From: Mucilaginibacter sp. PAMC 26640
Lineage (GTDB): Bacteria > Bacteroidota > Bacteroidia > Sphingobacteriales > Sphingobacteriaceae
Assembly (NCBI GenBank): GCA_001596135.1
Contig: CP014773.1
Location: forward strand, 4,526,001 to 4,590,000
DNA length: 64,000 nt
Reading direction: 5' to 3'
Under the pieces are notes generated by a model, which did not search any database, was not told the DNA's origin, and worked only from the letters and a program-made list of their open reading frames with translations. Made by a program: the position numbers and the translations under genes. Below, in pieces: positions 54,242 to 63,615 of the stretch (positions are counted from its first letter, which is position 1; every line of letters begins with the position of its first letter).

Positions 54242-54424
54242 TTAATTAGCATTCATCATGCTAATTAGGGCTGTCGAAGAATGCCCGTCTATAAAATCAA
54301 TAGTCCGCACAGCACCACCATTAGCTAATACCTTTTTCGCACCGATAATATTTTCTATTCTATAATCCGCCCCTTTAACCAACACATCGGGCAATATAGT
54401 GGTGATGACTGCAGCGGGGTACAT
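54242..54424 (-). pseudogene. hldC: C-terminal remnant of hldC (heptose-1-P adenylyltransferase)
   Basis: A 60-codon frame whose sequence matches the C-terminal third of HldC/RfaE2: PDVLVKGADYRIENIIGAKK, LANGGAVRTIDFIDGHSS, TALISMM. The N-terminal nucleotidyltransferase part with its HxGH motif is missing; the frame meets stops upstream and there is only about 70 bp before gmhA. The gene has been truncated by deletion at its 5' end. It sits where hldC is expected, next to gmhA and hldA. The remaining piece lacks the catalytic site and is not functional on its own. An intact copy may exist elsewhere in the genome. Confidence 0.75.
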
Positions 54425-54495
54425 AAGATGAGTGATAGAGCATCAATTTAATGCGCTAATTCTCCAATAACTATGCTATGGGTGTGAGACGATAC

Positions 54496-55053
54496 CTATT
54501 CGAAAAGATCGTCGACTGCTTTGCACAAAATATGCCCTATCAAGATATGCATCTCCTGTACGCGTGCAGTAACTTGCGCAGGCACAACAATGTTAATATC
54601 GCAGACATCATTCATCTTGCCACCACCCCTACCAGTTAAGCCAATAGTTTTACAACCAGCTTTTCTAGCCACTTCCAAAGCGTTCAAGATTGATTGGCTA
54701 TTACCACTCGTAGATATGCCTATGAACAGATCACCGGGTTGTGCAAAGGCTTCTAACTGTCTTGAGAATACAAACTCATAACCATAGTCGTTAGCTATTG
54801 CGGTTAAGGCTGATGTATCTGTAGATAACGCCAGGCCTGGTAGTGGTTTTCTTTCTTTAACAAACCTGCCGGTCATCTCTGCGGCAATATGCTGCGCATC
54901 GGCAGCACTGCCACCGTTGCCCGCCAAGTATATTTTGTTACCGTTTTTGATAACATCCTGGATCAGCAGGCAACTTTGTTCTATAGGCGCAGTTGTATGT
55001 TCTATTAAATCCCTTATTGTTTGAAGGTGATCATTAAGTTCTTGTAATACCAT
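54496..55053 (-). CDS. gmhA: Sedoheptulose-7-phosphate isomerase
   Basis: A 185-residue SIS-domain enzyme. It converts sedoheptulose 7-phosphate to D-glycero-D-manno-heptose 7-phosphate, the first step to ADP-heptose. Visible motifs: LAGNGGSAADAQHIAAEMTG (substrate/metal site), LALSTDTSALTAIAND, GISTSGNSQSI, and the C-terminal QEMHILIGHILCKAV carrying the zinc-binding His residues. Length is typical of GmhA. It starts 6 bp after the hldA stop, so they are co-transcribed. Complete and apparently functional. Confidence 0.95.
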   Translation of the reverse strand: MVLQELNDHLQTIRDLIEHTTAPIEQSCLLIQDVIKNGNKIYLAGNGGSAADAQHIAAEMTGRFVKERKPLPGLALSTDTSALTAIANDYGYEFVFSRQLEAFAQPGDLFIGISTSGNSQSILNALEVARKAGCKTIGLTGRGGGKMNDVCDINIVVPAQVTARVQEMHILIGHILCKAVDDLFE

Positions 55054-55059
55054 AATTAA

Positions 55060-56064
55060 TTAATTTACTGGCTGTAGGTTATTTGAATCTTTTTCAATAT
55101 CCATAATTATCTCGTCAATCGTAACGGTAGCGCTACCAATTTGCCGTAATACAACAGCGGCTGCATGATTGGCAATTTCACACGATTCTACCACGCTAAA
55201 TCCTAATGCAACAAAATAGGATAGAGTTGCTAAAACTGTATCACCAGCACCTGTAACATCAAAAACCTCGGTGGCCTTAACTGGCGAAGCAGTTATACCA
55301 TCTTGATTAAAGATCACAATGCCTTCTTCAGATAAAGTTACAACTAAATTTTCCACCTCAGTTTGCTCTATAATTATGTTTGCGGCAACCTGCAGTGCAT
55401 CTGCCGAATCTAAACTCTCGAGCTTAGCCGCAACAGCCAGTTCACTCCTATTGGGTTTTATAATAAACGCACCGCTGTATTTTGAGTAATTATTCCCTTT
55501 AGGGTCTATGATCACTTTTTTACCGAAACGTTTGGCAACTGAAATAATATTCCGCGTTAAGCTTGGTGATAAAAATCCCTTGTTGTAGTCAGATAAAACA
55601 ACAACATCAGCGTTTTCAATCAATGTAGTTAATTCGGTAATCAAATCATTTTCAGCAGCAGCACTCAAATTATTGGTACTTTCCTTATCAAGTCTAGCAA
55701 GCTGATGTCCGTCAACAAGTATTCTTGTTTTAACGGTCGTTGTCCGGGTTTTATCTTTAACAATCGCGTCTGTACTGATACCCTCGCTATGTAGAATGTC
55801 CATTGCCTGTGCGCCGGCTACGTCGTCTCCAATTGCGGCGCTTACAGCTACTTCTGCACCAAGAACTACCAGATTTTGAACCACGTTACCAGCACCGCCC
55901 AAGGTAAAATTTTCTGTTTTTAAATTCACCACAGGTACCGGCGCTTCAGGTGATAAGCGGTGAGCTTTGCCGTGTAAATAGTGATCGATCATCAAATCAC
56001 CAATAACCAATATTGCCGGCTGCCTATTTATAGACCGCGCATTTTTAATTTTATCTGTCAACAT
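55060..56064 (-). CDS. hldA: D-glycero-beta-D-manno-heptose-7-phosphate kinase
   Basis: A 334-residue PfkB-family sugar kinase, the heptose-7-P kinase that in enterobacteria is the N-terminal half of HldE. GDLMIDHYLHGKAHRLSPEA at the start and the ATP/anion-hole motif DVTGAGDTVLATLSYFVA (about 265) are diagnostic. NPKRS-like VIDPKGNNYSKYS and KPNRSELAVAA also fit. The adenylyltransferase half is not fused; it was a separate gene, now broken (54242-54424). It lies between the initiating sugar transferase (42 bp upstream) and gmhA (6 bp). Confidence 0.93.
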   Translation of the reverse strand: MLTDKIKNARSINRQPAILVIGDLMIDHYLHGKAHRLSPEAPVPVVNLKTENFTLGGAGNVVQNLVVLGAEVAVSAAIGDDVAGAQAMDILHSEGISTDAIVKDKTRTTTVKTRILVDGHQLARLDKESTNNLSAAAENDLITELTTLIENADVVVLSDYNKGFLSPSLTRNIISVAKRFGKKVIIDPKGNNYSKYSGAFIIKPNRSELAVAAKLESLDSADALQVAANIIIEQTEVENLVVTLSEEGIVIFNQDGITASPVKATEVFDVTGAGDTVLATLSYFVALGFSVVESCEIANHAAAVVLRQIGSATVTIDEIIMDIEKDSNNLQPVN

Positions 56065-56106
56065 TTTTTTGAGAATTAAGAGTTGAAAAGTTTTGTTACT
56101 TTAATG

Positions 56107-57477
56107 CTAATACGCATTTTTATCGCCTTTGATCACTTGAAAAACGGTCATTAACACAATTTTCAAATCCAACGACATAGACCAATTTTCCAGATACCAG
56201 ATGTCGTGCTCAACACGCCTTTGCATCAATATCGGATCTTTTGTTTCGCCCCGATAACCACTTACCTGTGCCCATCCGGTAATGCCCGACTTCAGGAAGT
56301 GCCTAACCATATATTGATTAATGATCTTGCTGTACTCATTGGTATGCGTAAGAATGTGTGGTCTGGGGCCTATTACACTCATCTCTCCTAAAAACACATT
56401 AAAAAATTGTGGCAATTCATCCAGGCTTGTCTTGCGTAAGAAACGCCCTATTTTTGTTATACGATCATCATCGATCGTAGCTTGCCTTTCGCCAGCATTT
56501 ACCTTCATGCTGCGGAATTTATAGCAAACGAAATCTTTATTGTCTTTACCGCTTCGAAGTTGTTTGAATAAAACAGGCCCCCGGCTTTGCAGCTTAATTA
56601 GCAAACCAATAATAGGATATAACCAGCTTAGTAAAAAAATAATAACCAAAGAGCTGAAAATAATATCGAACAATCTTTTCTTAACGCGGTTACCAATTTC
56701 CTCCAATGGCTCATCGCGGTGACTTAACACTGCGAACTCACCCATATAACTTACCTTTAAATGATTTACTAGGGAAGCCGACATGTCCGGAATCAACTTA
56801 AGCCTCAGGCATTGTTTCTCCGCTTCCATTTGAAGCAAATTGTACTCGTGTAACCTATCTGGAGATATAGATAAATAGATGTCCCTGATACCACTTGCCG
56901 CTGCAGATTCTATCTGGCTCACAATAGATGGTAGAACACGGCCATTACTATCCAGATACGAAGCGTTATCCTGATCAAGGAAACCTTCAAAAGCAAAATG
57001 ACTGTCACGCTCTTTAAAGAAACTGGCTAGTTTCAATGCAACGTCGTTATTGCCTATAACAGCTACAGAGCGGGCAATCTTAAAGTACTTTTTAAAGATT
57101 GTTTCTGATACGAAATATAGGTAACTATTAACCATCATACAAGGCAGCATAATGAGGTAGAAGATTACCGTTGAACTGAATGCGTATTCTGCACCTTTTG
57201 AGATAAGAATATAAGGTAAGAATAGAATTGCGAACAGGGTGAAGCTTTTAAGAGTTAACGAAAAGCTATTTTGACGGCTGTGTAAAAATTTGCGGTTATA
57301 TAAACCAAAATAAATTGCTGTAAATATCCACAGGTAATTAGCCACAATTAGCTGGCTCGTAAAGTTATTTACGCCGAAACTATTGTGGCTAAAAGCTGTG
57401 ATGAATGCAATATTTGTTATGAGAATATCAATAACGGACATGGCCAAATAGACCAAATATAAGTAGCGTGTTTTCAT
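56107..57477 (-). CDS. Polyprenyl-phosphate sugar transferase (WcaJ/CpsE-like)
   Basis: A 456-residue membrane enzyme that starts exopolysaccharide assembly by moving a sugar-1-phosphate, often glucose, onto undecaprenyl phosphate. The N-terminal half has four to five transmembrane segments and a CoA-binding-like Rossmann region (VAVIGNNDVALKLASFF). The C-terminal bacterial sugar transferase domain has KRLFDIIFSSLVIIFLLSW, KFRSMKV, FLRKTSLDELPQFFNVFLGE, and MSVIGPRPH. KSGITGWAQVSGYRGET matches too. Full length and intact. It heads the heptose genes downstream by 42 bp. Confidence 0.92.
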   Translation of the reverse strand: MKTRYLYLVYLAMSVIDILITNIAFITAFSHNSFGVNNFTSQLIVANYLWIFTAIYFGLYNRKFLHSRQNSFSLTLKSFTLFAILFLPYILISKGAEYAFSSTVIFYLIMLPCMMVNSYLYFVSETIFKKYFKIARSVAVIGNNDVALKLASFFKERDSHFAFEGFLDQDNASYLDSNGRVLPSIVSQIESAAASGIRDIYLSISPDRLHEYNLLQMEAEKQCLRLKLIPDMSASLVNHLKVSYMGEFAVLSHRDEPLEEIGNRVKKRLFDIIFSSLVIIFLLSWLYPIIGLLIKLQSRGPVLFKQLRSGKDNKDFVCYKFRSMKVNAGERQATIDDDRITKIGRFLRKTSLDELPQFFNVFLGEMSVIGPRPHILTHTNEYSKIINQYMVRHFLKSGITGWAQVSGYRGETKDPILMQRRVEHDIWYLENWSMSLDLKIVLMTVFQVIKGDKNAY

Positions 57478-57681
57478 GGGTATTTATGTAAATAATTTCA
57501 AGTATTGTTATACAAGTGGTGTTTTTAAAATCAACATTTTAATAAAGTGATCAAAACGTTATTAAATGCATTTTTATCTATACCGTAATTATGAGCAATT
57601 ATACATCCATTTTAGTCATAAAACAGTACGCGAAATGTTGTTGGACCGTTATTGTGAAAAAGTGTGAACCTTTTTCTTATA

Positions 57682-59016
57682 TTAAAGGGCCCTTTCCGTT
57701 TTCATCTCTCCAATGGCTTTGCGGCCTACACTATTGTAGTAAAAACCATGGTCAATCATTTGCTCTAATCCGAACAAATTCCTTCCGTCGAAAATCACTT
57801 TACGTTTAAGTAATGAGCCAACCCTGTCAAAATCCGGGTTTCTAAATACGCTCCATTCGGTAAGTATCAATAGCGCATCTGCCTCTTTTAAGGCATCATA
57901 TTGGTTTTCGGCAAAGGTTACCTTGTCGCCAAGTAAATCCTTTACGTTAGCCATTGCTTCCGGGTCATAAGCCACAACATTTGCGCCGCTCTGCAACAAA
58001 GCTTCAATAATCTCCAAAGCAGGTGCTTCACGGATATCATCAGTTTCGGGTTTAAAAGCCAATCCCCATAAGGCAAATGTTTTGCCGCTTAATTCGCCTT
58101 TGTAATACTTATTGAGCTTATCAACCAGTATAGTTTTCTGAATGGCATTAACATCCATTACAGCGTTTAATATTTTAAAGTCGTAAATATTCTCCTCAGC
58201 GGATTTTGCCAGCGCCTGAACGTCCTTAGGGAAGCAGCTGCCACCATAACCAATACCCGAGAATAAGAATCTTTTACCTATTCGCTCATCTGCACCAATT
58301 CCAAGTCTTACCATATCAACATTTGCGCCTACCCTTTCACATAAGTTAGCTACCTCGTTCATAAAAGAGATTTTGGTGGCCAGGAACGAGTTAGCCGCAT
58401 ATTTTGTAAGCTCTGATGAACGCTCATCCATAAAGATGATAGGGTTACCCTGGCGTACATACGGTGTGTAAAGTTCAGTAAGAATTTTTTTAGCGCGGTC
58501 ATCCCTGGTACCAATAACAATACGATCGGGCTTCATAAAGTCTTCAATAGCAACGCCTTCCCGTAAAAACTCTGGGTTAGATACAACTGCAACTTCTACA
58601 TCTGAGTATTGTTCAAAGATTGCCTTCACCTTGTCTGCTGTGCCCACAGGTACAGTTGATTTGGTAACAATTACCTTATAGGAAGAGATGATTAAAGCTA
58701 TATCTCTGGAAGCACCAAGTACATAAGTTAAATCGGCAGACCCGTCTCCACCCGGAGGCGTTGGCAGTGCTAAAAATATAACTGCTGCATCATTAACGGC
58801 TTCGGCCAAATTAGATGTAAAACGAAGTCTCTCTTCCGTAATATTGCGGTGAAGCAATGTTTGTAGCCCTGGTTCGTAAATAGGAGATTCGCCATTCCTG
58901 AGCATCTCTACCTTTTGTTCATTAATATCAACGCAAGTAACATCGTTACCCGTTTCTGCTAAACATGTGCCGGTAACCAAGCCAACATAGCCGGTACCAA
59001 TAACTGCAATTTTCAT
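57682..59016 (-). CDS. ugd: UDP-glucose 6-dehydrogenase
   Basis: A 444-residue NAD-dependent dehydrogenase that oxidises UDP-glucose to UDP-glucuronate for polysaccharide synthesis. N-terminal Rossmann motif AVIGTGYVGLVTGTCLAETG, the AANSFLATKISFMNE segment with conserved Lys, and the catalytic Cys in GIGYGGSCFPKDVQAL are all present. GLAFKPETDDIREAPA is typical. Complete. It lies 42 bp after a GT2 gene and about 200 bp before the initiating sugar transferase. Confidence 0.95.
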   Translation of the reverse strand: MKIAVIGTGYVGLVTGTCLAETGNDVTCVDINEQKVEMLRNGESPIYEPGLQTLLHRNITEERLRFTSNLAEAVNDAAVIFLALPTPPGGDGSADLTYVLGASRDIALIISSYKVIVTKSTVPVGTADKVKAIFEQYSDVEVAVVSNPEFLREGVAIEDFMKPDRIVIGTRDDRAKKILTELYTPYVRQGNPIIFMDERSSELTKYAANSFLATKISFMNEVANLCERVGANVDMVRLGIGADERIGKRFLFSGIGYGGSCFPKDVQALAKSAEENIYDFKILNAVMDVNAIQKTILVDKLNKYYKGELSGKTFALWGLAFKPETDDIREAPALEIIEALLQSGANVVAYDPEAMANVKDLLGDKVTFAENQYDALKEADALLILTEWSVFRNPDFDRVGSLLKRKVIFDGRNLFGLEQMIDHGFYYNSVGRKAIGEMKTERAL

Positions 59017-59058
59017 AGTGTGTGTATTATATTAAAAATATTTTTTGTTTGTTTTTTG

Positions 59059-59949
59059 TTACTCGCGCTGCGCGGATTTGCCCAGGCTAACCATGAACTT
59101 TTCGCGAGCGGTGACGATAGACAGATAGTATCTGATGTAAAACACTAGTAGCTTTTGGGCTACATGCATTTGTTTCCCTTTAGATAATATTAATGGAATG
59201 CTTTTAATTGGCGGCCTAAGGTCATAAAGAAACTTTACCGCCGATTGAAAAAAATTGCCTGAGGTATTACTAAAGTTTGCTTGCCCACCCCCAACTCGCT
59301 TGGCTTTTTTTACAAGCTCGGCCAGGTGATGCCTTGCCGGGTGGTTTACAATCACTTTATCTGAATATTGAATTTGGTAGTTTGCATTACGTGCTCTTAC
59401 TGCCCACTCATAATCGCCGCCAGACAACAGATCCTCCCTGAAATTGCCTACTTCATCAAAAACGCTTCGTAAAGAAAACATATTTGCAGTTACACCTGTA
59501 CCATCTTGCTCTACGTATATATCCTGGTTAAAAGCATACACGGTTTCATACAGCTCGGCATTAGTTAGTCTGTCAGATTTGTAATACAAGCGAATTTTAC
59601 CTGCTATACGCGCATAGCTGGCATCTTGTTCAAAAGCCGATACCGCATTGCTGATCCAATCTTCGTCAGGTATACAGTCTGAATCTGTAAAGCCGAGGAT
59701 TTCGCCAATGGCAAGTTTAATTCCGGCGTTGCGTGCAACGTAAGAGCCTGGTTGGCTTTCAACAACTATTTTGCAATTTTTAGGGACAAAATAGTTTTCC
59801 GGAACTTTATCTGCTGTGTAATTATTTACGACAATGATTTCAAAGAAATTGGCATCGTAAGTTTGATTAGCTAAAGATTGAAGGCATAAGGATAGCCTAG
59901 CCCAATCTTTGTAAGTTGGAATAATGATCGAAACAAATTTCGGAGTCAT
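59059..59949 (-). CDS. GT2 glycosyltransferase
   Basis: A 296-residue family-2 glycosyltransferase (GT-A fold). SIIIPTYKDWARLSLCLQSL at the start, metal-binding DxD in FTDSDCIPDEDW, and GGDYEWAVRARNANYQIQYS near the acceptor site. No transmembrane segment, so it works at the cytoplasmic face. Donor and acceptor cannot be predicted. It lies 38 bp after the next GT2 gene in a leftward operon. Confidence 0.88.
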   Translation of the reverse strand: MTPKFVSIIIPTYKDWARLSLCLQSLANQTYDANFFEIIVVNNYTADKVPENYFVPKNCKIVVESQPGSYVARNAGIKLAIGEILGFTDSDCIPDEDWISNAVSAFEQDASYARIAGKIRLYYKSDRLTNAELYETVYAFNQDIYVEQDGTGVTANMFSLRSVFDEVGNFREDLLSGGDYEWAVRARNANYQIQYSDKVIVNHPARHHLAELVKKAKRVGGGQANFSNTSGNFFQSAVKFLYDLRPPIKSIPLILSKGKQMHVAQKLLVFYIRYYLSIVTAREKFMVSLGKSAQRE

Positions 59950-59987
59950 GATATTAAAATAAGTGGATTGTAATTATCATTTAAAGC

Positions 59988-60869
59988 CTATTTCACTTGC
60001 TTTAAATACAATTTGGTTTTAAACTTCATCTGCTTGAGCAGGCTCACCCGCAATTTATATTGCTGCAGCAGGCTATTTGCATACGCCGGGAAGCTGGAGT
60101 AGTTGCTTGTAATTTCTGTATAGATGTAATTATCAATAGCCGCATGCAATTCGGGGGTAAGCAAGGAGCGGTATCTTAGTTCATTCTTTATACGCAGGCG
60201 CAAATTAATGCGGTTGTTCATTATTTGCTTTAGCTTTTCCTTATCAGTTGTTTTAGACACGGAATTAGCAGAGAAATGGATAATGGTATTTAAATTTTTA
60301 TCTACGCTTATCTTAGATTTATTTTTTAACAGCCGGAACAGAAGATCATATTCTTGCGATGAACTAAGATTTTCGTCCCAACCGTTCACCTGCATCAGCG
60401 AACTTTTGCGCCATAGGTTAGAACTCGTAATACCCAGATTGGAAGTAATAAGCCCCTTCCAAATATTACTGTCTGTACGCCTGGTAACTTCAGTATTATT
60501 ACTATGATACTTTAACAGGCACTCCCCTGCAATTACGTCGGCATTTGTATCAACTGCAATTTTAAGCTGACCCGTTATTTTCTCGGGAAGCAGTTCATCG
60601 TCGGCATCCAAAAACTGTATCCAATCACCTTTTGCATTTCGCAATCCATAATTACGGGCAGCTGGCGCACCTTTTTTTGACTCCCTGAAAACTTGAATGA
60701 GGTCTGGGTACCTGCACTGCTGATCTAGTAAAGCGTTAAAAGTATTATCGGTTGAGTTGTTTTCAACAAGTATTATCTCAACTTCTTTTAAAGACTGGGC
60801 AATTACGCTTTGTATGGCGCGATCGATAAAACCTTCGCAATTATGACAGGGAATAACTACTGATACCAT
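59988..60869 (-). CDS. GT2 glycosyltransferase
   Basis: A 293-residue family-2 glycosyltransferase: SVVIPCHNCEGFIDRAIQSV, VENNSTDNTFN, APAARNYGLRNAKGDWIQFL with DADDE as the metal-binding motif, and SSQEYDLLFRLLK. Basic C-terminal tail (QMKFKTKLYLKQVK). It starts 20 bp after the flippase stop. A side-chain or backbone sugar is added; which one is unknown. Confidence 0.88.
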   Translation of the reverse strand: MVSVVIPCHNCEGFIDRAIQSVIAQSLKEVEIILVENNSTDNTFNALLDQQCRYPDLIQVFRESKKGAPAARNYGLRNAKGDWIQFLDADDELLPEKITGQLKIAVDTNADVIAGECLLKYHSNNTEVTRRTDSNIWKGLITSNLGITSSNLWRKSSLMQVNGWDENLSSSQEYDLLFRLLKNKSKISVDKNLNTIIHFSANSVSKTTDKEKLKQIMNNRINLRLRIKNELRYRSLLTPELHAAIDNYIYTEITSNYSSFPAYANSLLQQYKLRVSLLKQMKFKTKLYLKQVK

Positions 60870-60889
60870 TTTCTTTTTATTGATGTAAA

Positions 60890-62353
60890 TTAGTTTTTCC
60901 TAAATCCTTTGTATAACGTCAGCAGCTCTTCTTTCATCAACAGCCAAATACTGAGCCCGTAACAAGCAACAGTGATCGCGCCTATTATAATGTAATTTAT
61001 ACCTATCGATTTGAAAAAATACGTTACAAGAGCTGTAACAATTGCGGCGATAACCGGAGCCTTAATCGCAATCAGAAACTCAATGAAAGTAATTTTAATA
61101 GGAATAAGAAAATTAAAGGTATACTGAGCAAAAAGAACTACAACAACCTTGTTCAGCAAAATAGCCCAGGCAGCACCTGTTATACCGTAGTAATAAATGC
61201 CTATTGCCAATGATGGTAAAAATATTAGCGCTTTTAAAACTTGCTGCTTCATTTCAAGCCCTGGCTTACCCAGGCCTCTCAATAAGGCAGTGTTGCCACT
61301 AACCAATATATGCAACATCACTGATAACGATAAGATCTGCAGCGGCGCCACTGTTTCGCTCCACTTGGCACCGAATATTTTCACGACAAACTGCTCGCCC
61401 GAAACGATAAAATATACCATTATAGGGAAAATGAACAGGCAGTTGAAAAGAATCACCTTAAGATAATATCGCTTTAAAGCAGTGGGGTCTCCTTGCTTTT
61501 TACCATAAATTGGATACATTACATTGTTTATCACTGCCATCAATCTGCTTCTGAATGTATCAGTCAACACAAATGCAAGTGTATAAATACCCAGGGATGA
61601 TGCACCTAGTAACTTACCAATAAGCAGGTAATCGATATTATTGTACAGGTAATTTAATATGTTTGAACCTGTGGTATATACGCCGAAGCCAAAAACGTCC
61701 TTAAACGCTTGTTTATCCATAATGAACGCCGGTTTCCACTTGGTTGCGTTAAAAAATAATGGCATAGCGAACAAAACTGTTGCCACTGAGTTAAATACCA
61801 GCGACCAAACCCCAGCACCCATTAAAGCCATAATTAAAGCTATGGTGCCCGCCAGTATGTTTGAAGTATTATCTATAAAGGCAAGTTTCTTAAAGTTCAT
61901 TTGCTTGGTTAGCTGCGCCTTATGCACCAGGTTCACCGGACTGAACAATATGCCGATACTTAAAACCGGTATAATTTGCTTTAGCATTGGTTCGTTGTAA
62001 AAACTCGCGGCAAGCTGCGCAACACCCAAGCTCATGATAAGATACAAGAATACCGACCAGATAACGCCTACCCAAAATGCAGTGTGAAAATGTTCGTTCC
62101 GCAGATCTTCTGCTTTTCTTTGTACCAATGCGGCACCTACACCTAAGTCATTTAACACCTGAACAAAACCGGTAAATACAACTGCCATACCCACAAGCCC
62201 AAATTGACTCGGAAATAATAATTTAGCAAGTATAAGCTTAAGGCCAAATGCAAAGGCTTGGTTAATAATCATTTGGATAAAATTCCAAACGATGCCGCTT
62301 GCTACTAACTTCTTATCAGTTTGTATAATTGGCTTTTTTAAAGTAGTCTCCAT
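60890..62353 (-). CDS. Oligosaccharide flippase (Wzx/MOP family), copy 2
   Basis: A 487-residue protein with 12-14 transmembrane segments, closely related to the flippase at 40249-41736 through its whole length (LFPSQFGLVGMAVVFTGFVQ, DTFRSRLMAVINNVMYPIYG, NTALLRGLGKPGLEMKQQVL). It would export the repeat unit assembled by the neighbouring glycosyltransferases. It lies 41 bp after the GT4 gene. No sequence feature tells the specificities of the two copies apart. Confidence 0.9.
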   Translation of the reverse strand: METTLKKPIIQTDKKLVASGIVWNFIQMIINQAFAFGLKLILAKLLFPSQFGLVGMAVVFTGFVQVLNDLGVGAALVQRKAEDLRNEHFHTAFWVGVIWSVFLYLIMSLGVAQLAASFYNEPMLKQIIPVLSIGILFSPVNLVHKAQLTKQMNFKKLAFIDNTSNILAGTIALIMALMGAGVWSLVFNSVATVLFAMPLFFNATKWKPAFIMDKQAFKDVFGFGVYTTGSNILNYLYNNIDYLLIGKLLGASSLGIYTLAFVLTDTFRSRLMAVINNVMYPIYGKKQGDPTALKRYYLKVILFNCLFIFPIMVYFIVSGEQFVVKIFGAKWSETVAPLQILSLSVMLHILVSGNTALLRGLGKPGLEMKQQVLKALIFLPSLAIGIYYYGITGAAWAILLNKVVVVLFAQYTFNFLIPIKITFIEFLIAIKAPVIAAIVTALVTYFFKSIGINYIIIGAITVACYGLSIWLLMKEELLTLYKGFRKN

Positions 62354-62394
62354 TTAATATAAAATAATTAAGGGTAGTGCCTATAAGGCCTGGC

Positions 62395-63615
62395 CTAAAA
62401 AACAGGCATTTCCTCTTCTTTTTCTTGAGGCGCAACTGAGGCAGTAATTGATTTGTATAGGGCGCTGTGGTTATCAATGTATTTGTCTACAGAGAACTTA
62501 CCAGCCTCGTTAACGCAGCTTAGTTTCTTTTCTGCGAGTTCGCCCCTATTGTTTAAAATGTGTGTTACCTGGGTTAATAATTGCCCGGGTTCCGGCGAAA
62601 ACATCCAGGAACTATTTGGGCTATAAAGCTCTTTTAACCCACCCCTATCCGATTGAACCACCGGTACCATGTAAGATAATGACTCGATTACAATCCGTCC
62701 AAAAGGCTCATTCCACAACGCAGGTACGATCAAAACATCAATATTGTTATAAAAATCGACCGGTTTTGCTACGCCCAGGAATTCATATTCAATATCTGCA
62801 AGCTTCGCCTTTAGTTCGTTAATAAACTCAACATCACCCTTACCGGCGAATACCAGTTTAACGCTAGCTTTAAGTTGTGCAGGTAATGAGCTGATTTCGT
62901 TTACCAGGTATTCCACACCTTTATCCACATCAATGCGACCGATATAACCAAAGACAACTTTAGCCGACGGCGCGTTTATCTTGAGCGAGCATTCGGTTGT
63001 ATCAACAGCATTATAAATAATACTACTATGGCTTCGCACATCTTTGCTAAAAGCACTGTACTTATTCAAAATAAAATTACTGATGCCAATGAAATGATCC
63101 GGGTATTTAAAAAAGCGCTTTTTGATTGTATTAGTAACTCCGCAAGGCGCGCACAGCGATTGGCAGTTACCATTATTATACATATTGCATTTGTGGCAAA
63201 GCATATAATAGTCGCGCATGGAGTGCACCAACGGAATATCAAGTGATTTAATAGTGCGCCACAAATAAGGCGAAAACCCTTGAATACTATTGGTATGTAC
63301 AATCTCAGGCGCTATGCGTTTTAAGATCGCTTTTATTTTATTATGGTACGAAAAATTGCAAGTGTCTATGAGATGCCAAAGCACCTTAGTCACCGGCGAA
63401 CGTTTTTGTTTATCGTAGCTATTAAAAATATTTTTTTGTTTTATACTAATCACTATTACGCCGTTCACCCGGTAAACCTTATCTGCTAACCCTGTGGTGA
63501 GCACATAAACGTTGTTGCCCGCTGCCCGCATGCCTTCTGCAAGAAGTTTTACCGAAATTTCGGCACCGCCAACAAACGCCGGAAAATAGTAGGTATTAGT
63601 AATTAGGATTCTCAT
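62395..63615 (-). CDS. GT4 glycosyltransferase
   Basis: A 406-residue glycosyltransferase family 4 (GT-B) enzyme. N-terminal GGAEISVKLLAEGMRAAGNN and the donor-site FGYIGRIDVDKGVEYLV and EPFGRIVIESLSYMVPVVQS (EX7E-type motif) are present. A Cys-rich loop (CHKCNMYNNGNCQSLCAPCG, about 145-164) may bind a metal and is common to a subgroup of such enzymes. The ATG overlaps the stop of the upstream GT4 gene (ATGA), so they are translated together. Confidence 0.9.
   Translation of the reverse strand: MRILITNTYYFPAFVGGAEISVKLLAEGMRAAGNNVYVLTTGLADKVYRVNGVIVISIKQKNIFNSYDKQKRSPVTKVLWHLIDTCNFSYHNKIKAILKRIAPEIVHTNSIQGFSPYLWRTIKSLDIPLVHSMRDYYMLCHKCNMYNNGNCQSLCAPCGVTNTIKKRFFKYPDHFIGISNFILNKYSAFSKDVRSHSSIIYNAVDTTECSLKINAPSAKVVFGYIGRIDVDKGVEYLVNEISSLPAQLKASVKLVFAGKGDVEFINELKAKLADIEYEFLGVAKPVDFYNNIDVLIVPALWNEPFGRIVIESLSYMVPVVQSDRGGLKELYSPNSSWMFSPEPGQLLTQVTHILNNRGELAEKKLSCVNEAGKFSVDKYIDNHSALYKSITASVAPQEKEEEMPVF

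Noticed and set aside
57591..57809. A 72-codon plus-strand frame in the spacer before the sugar transferase
   Set aside because: It overlaps the end of ugd and has no recognisable features.
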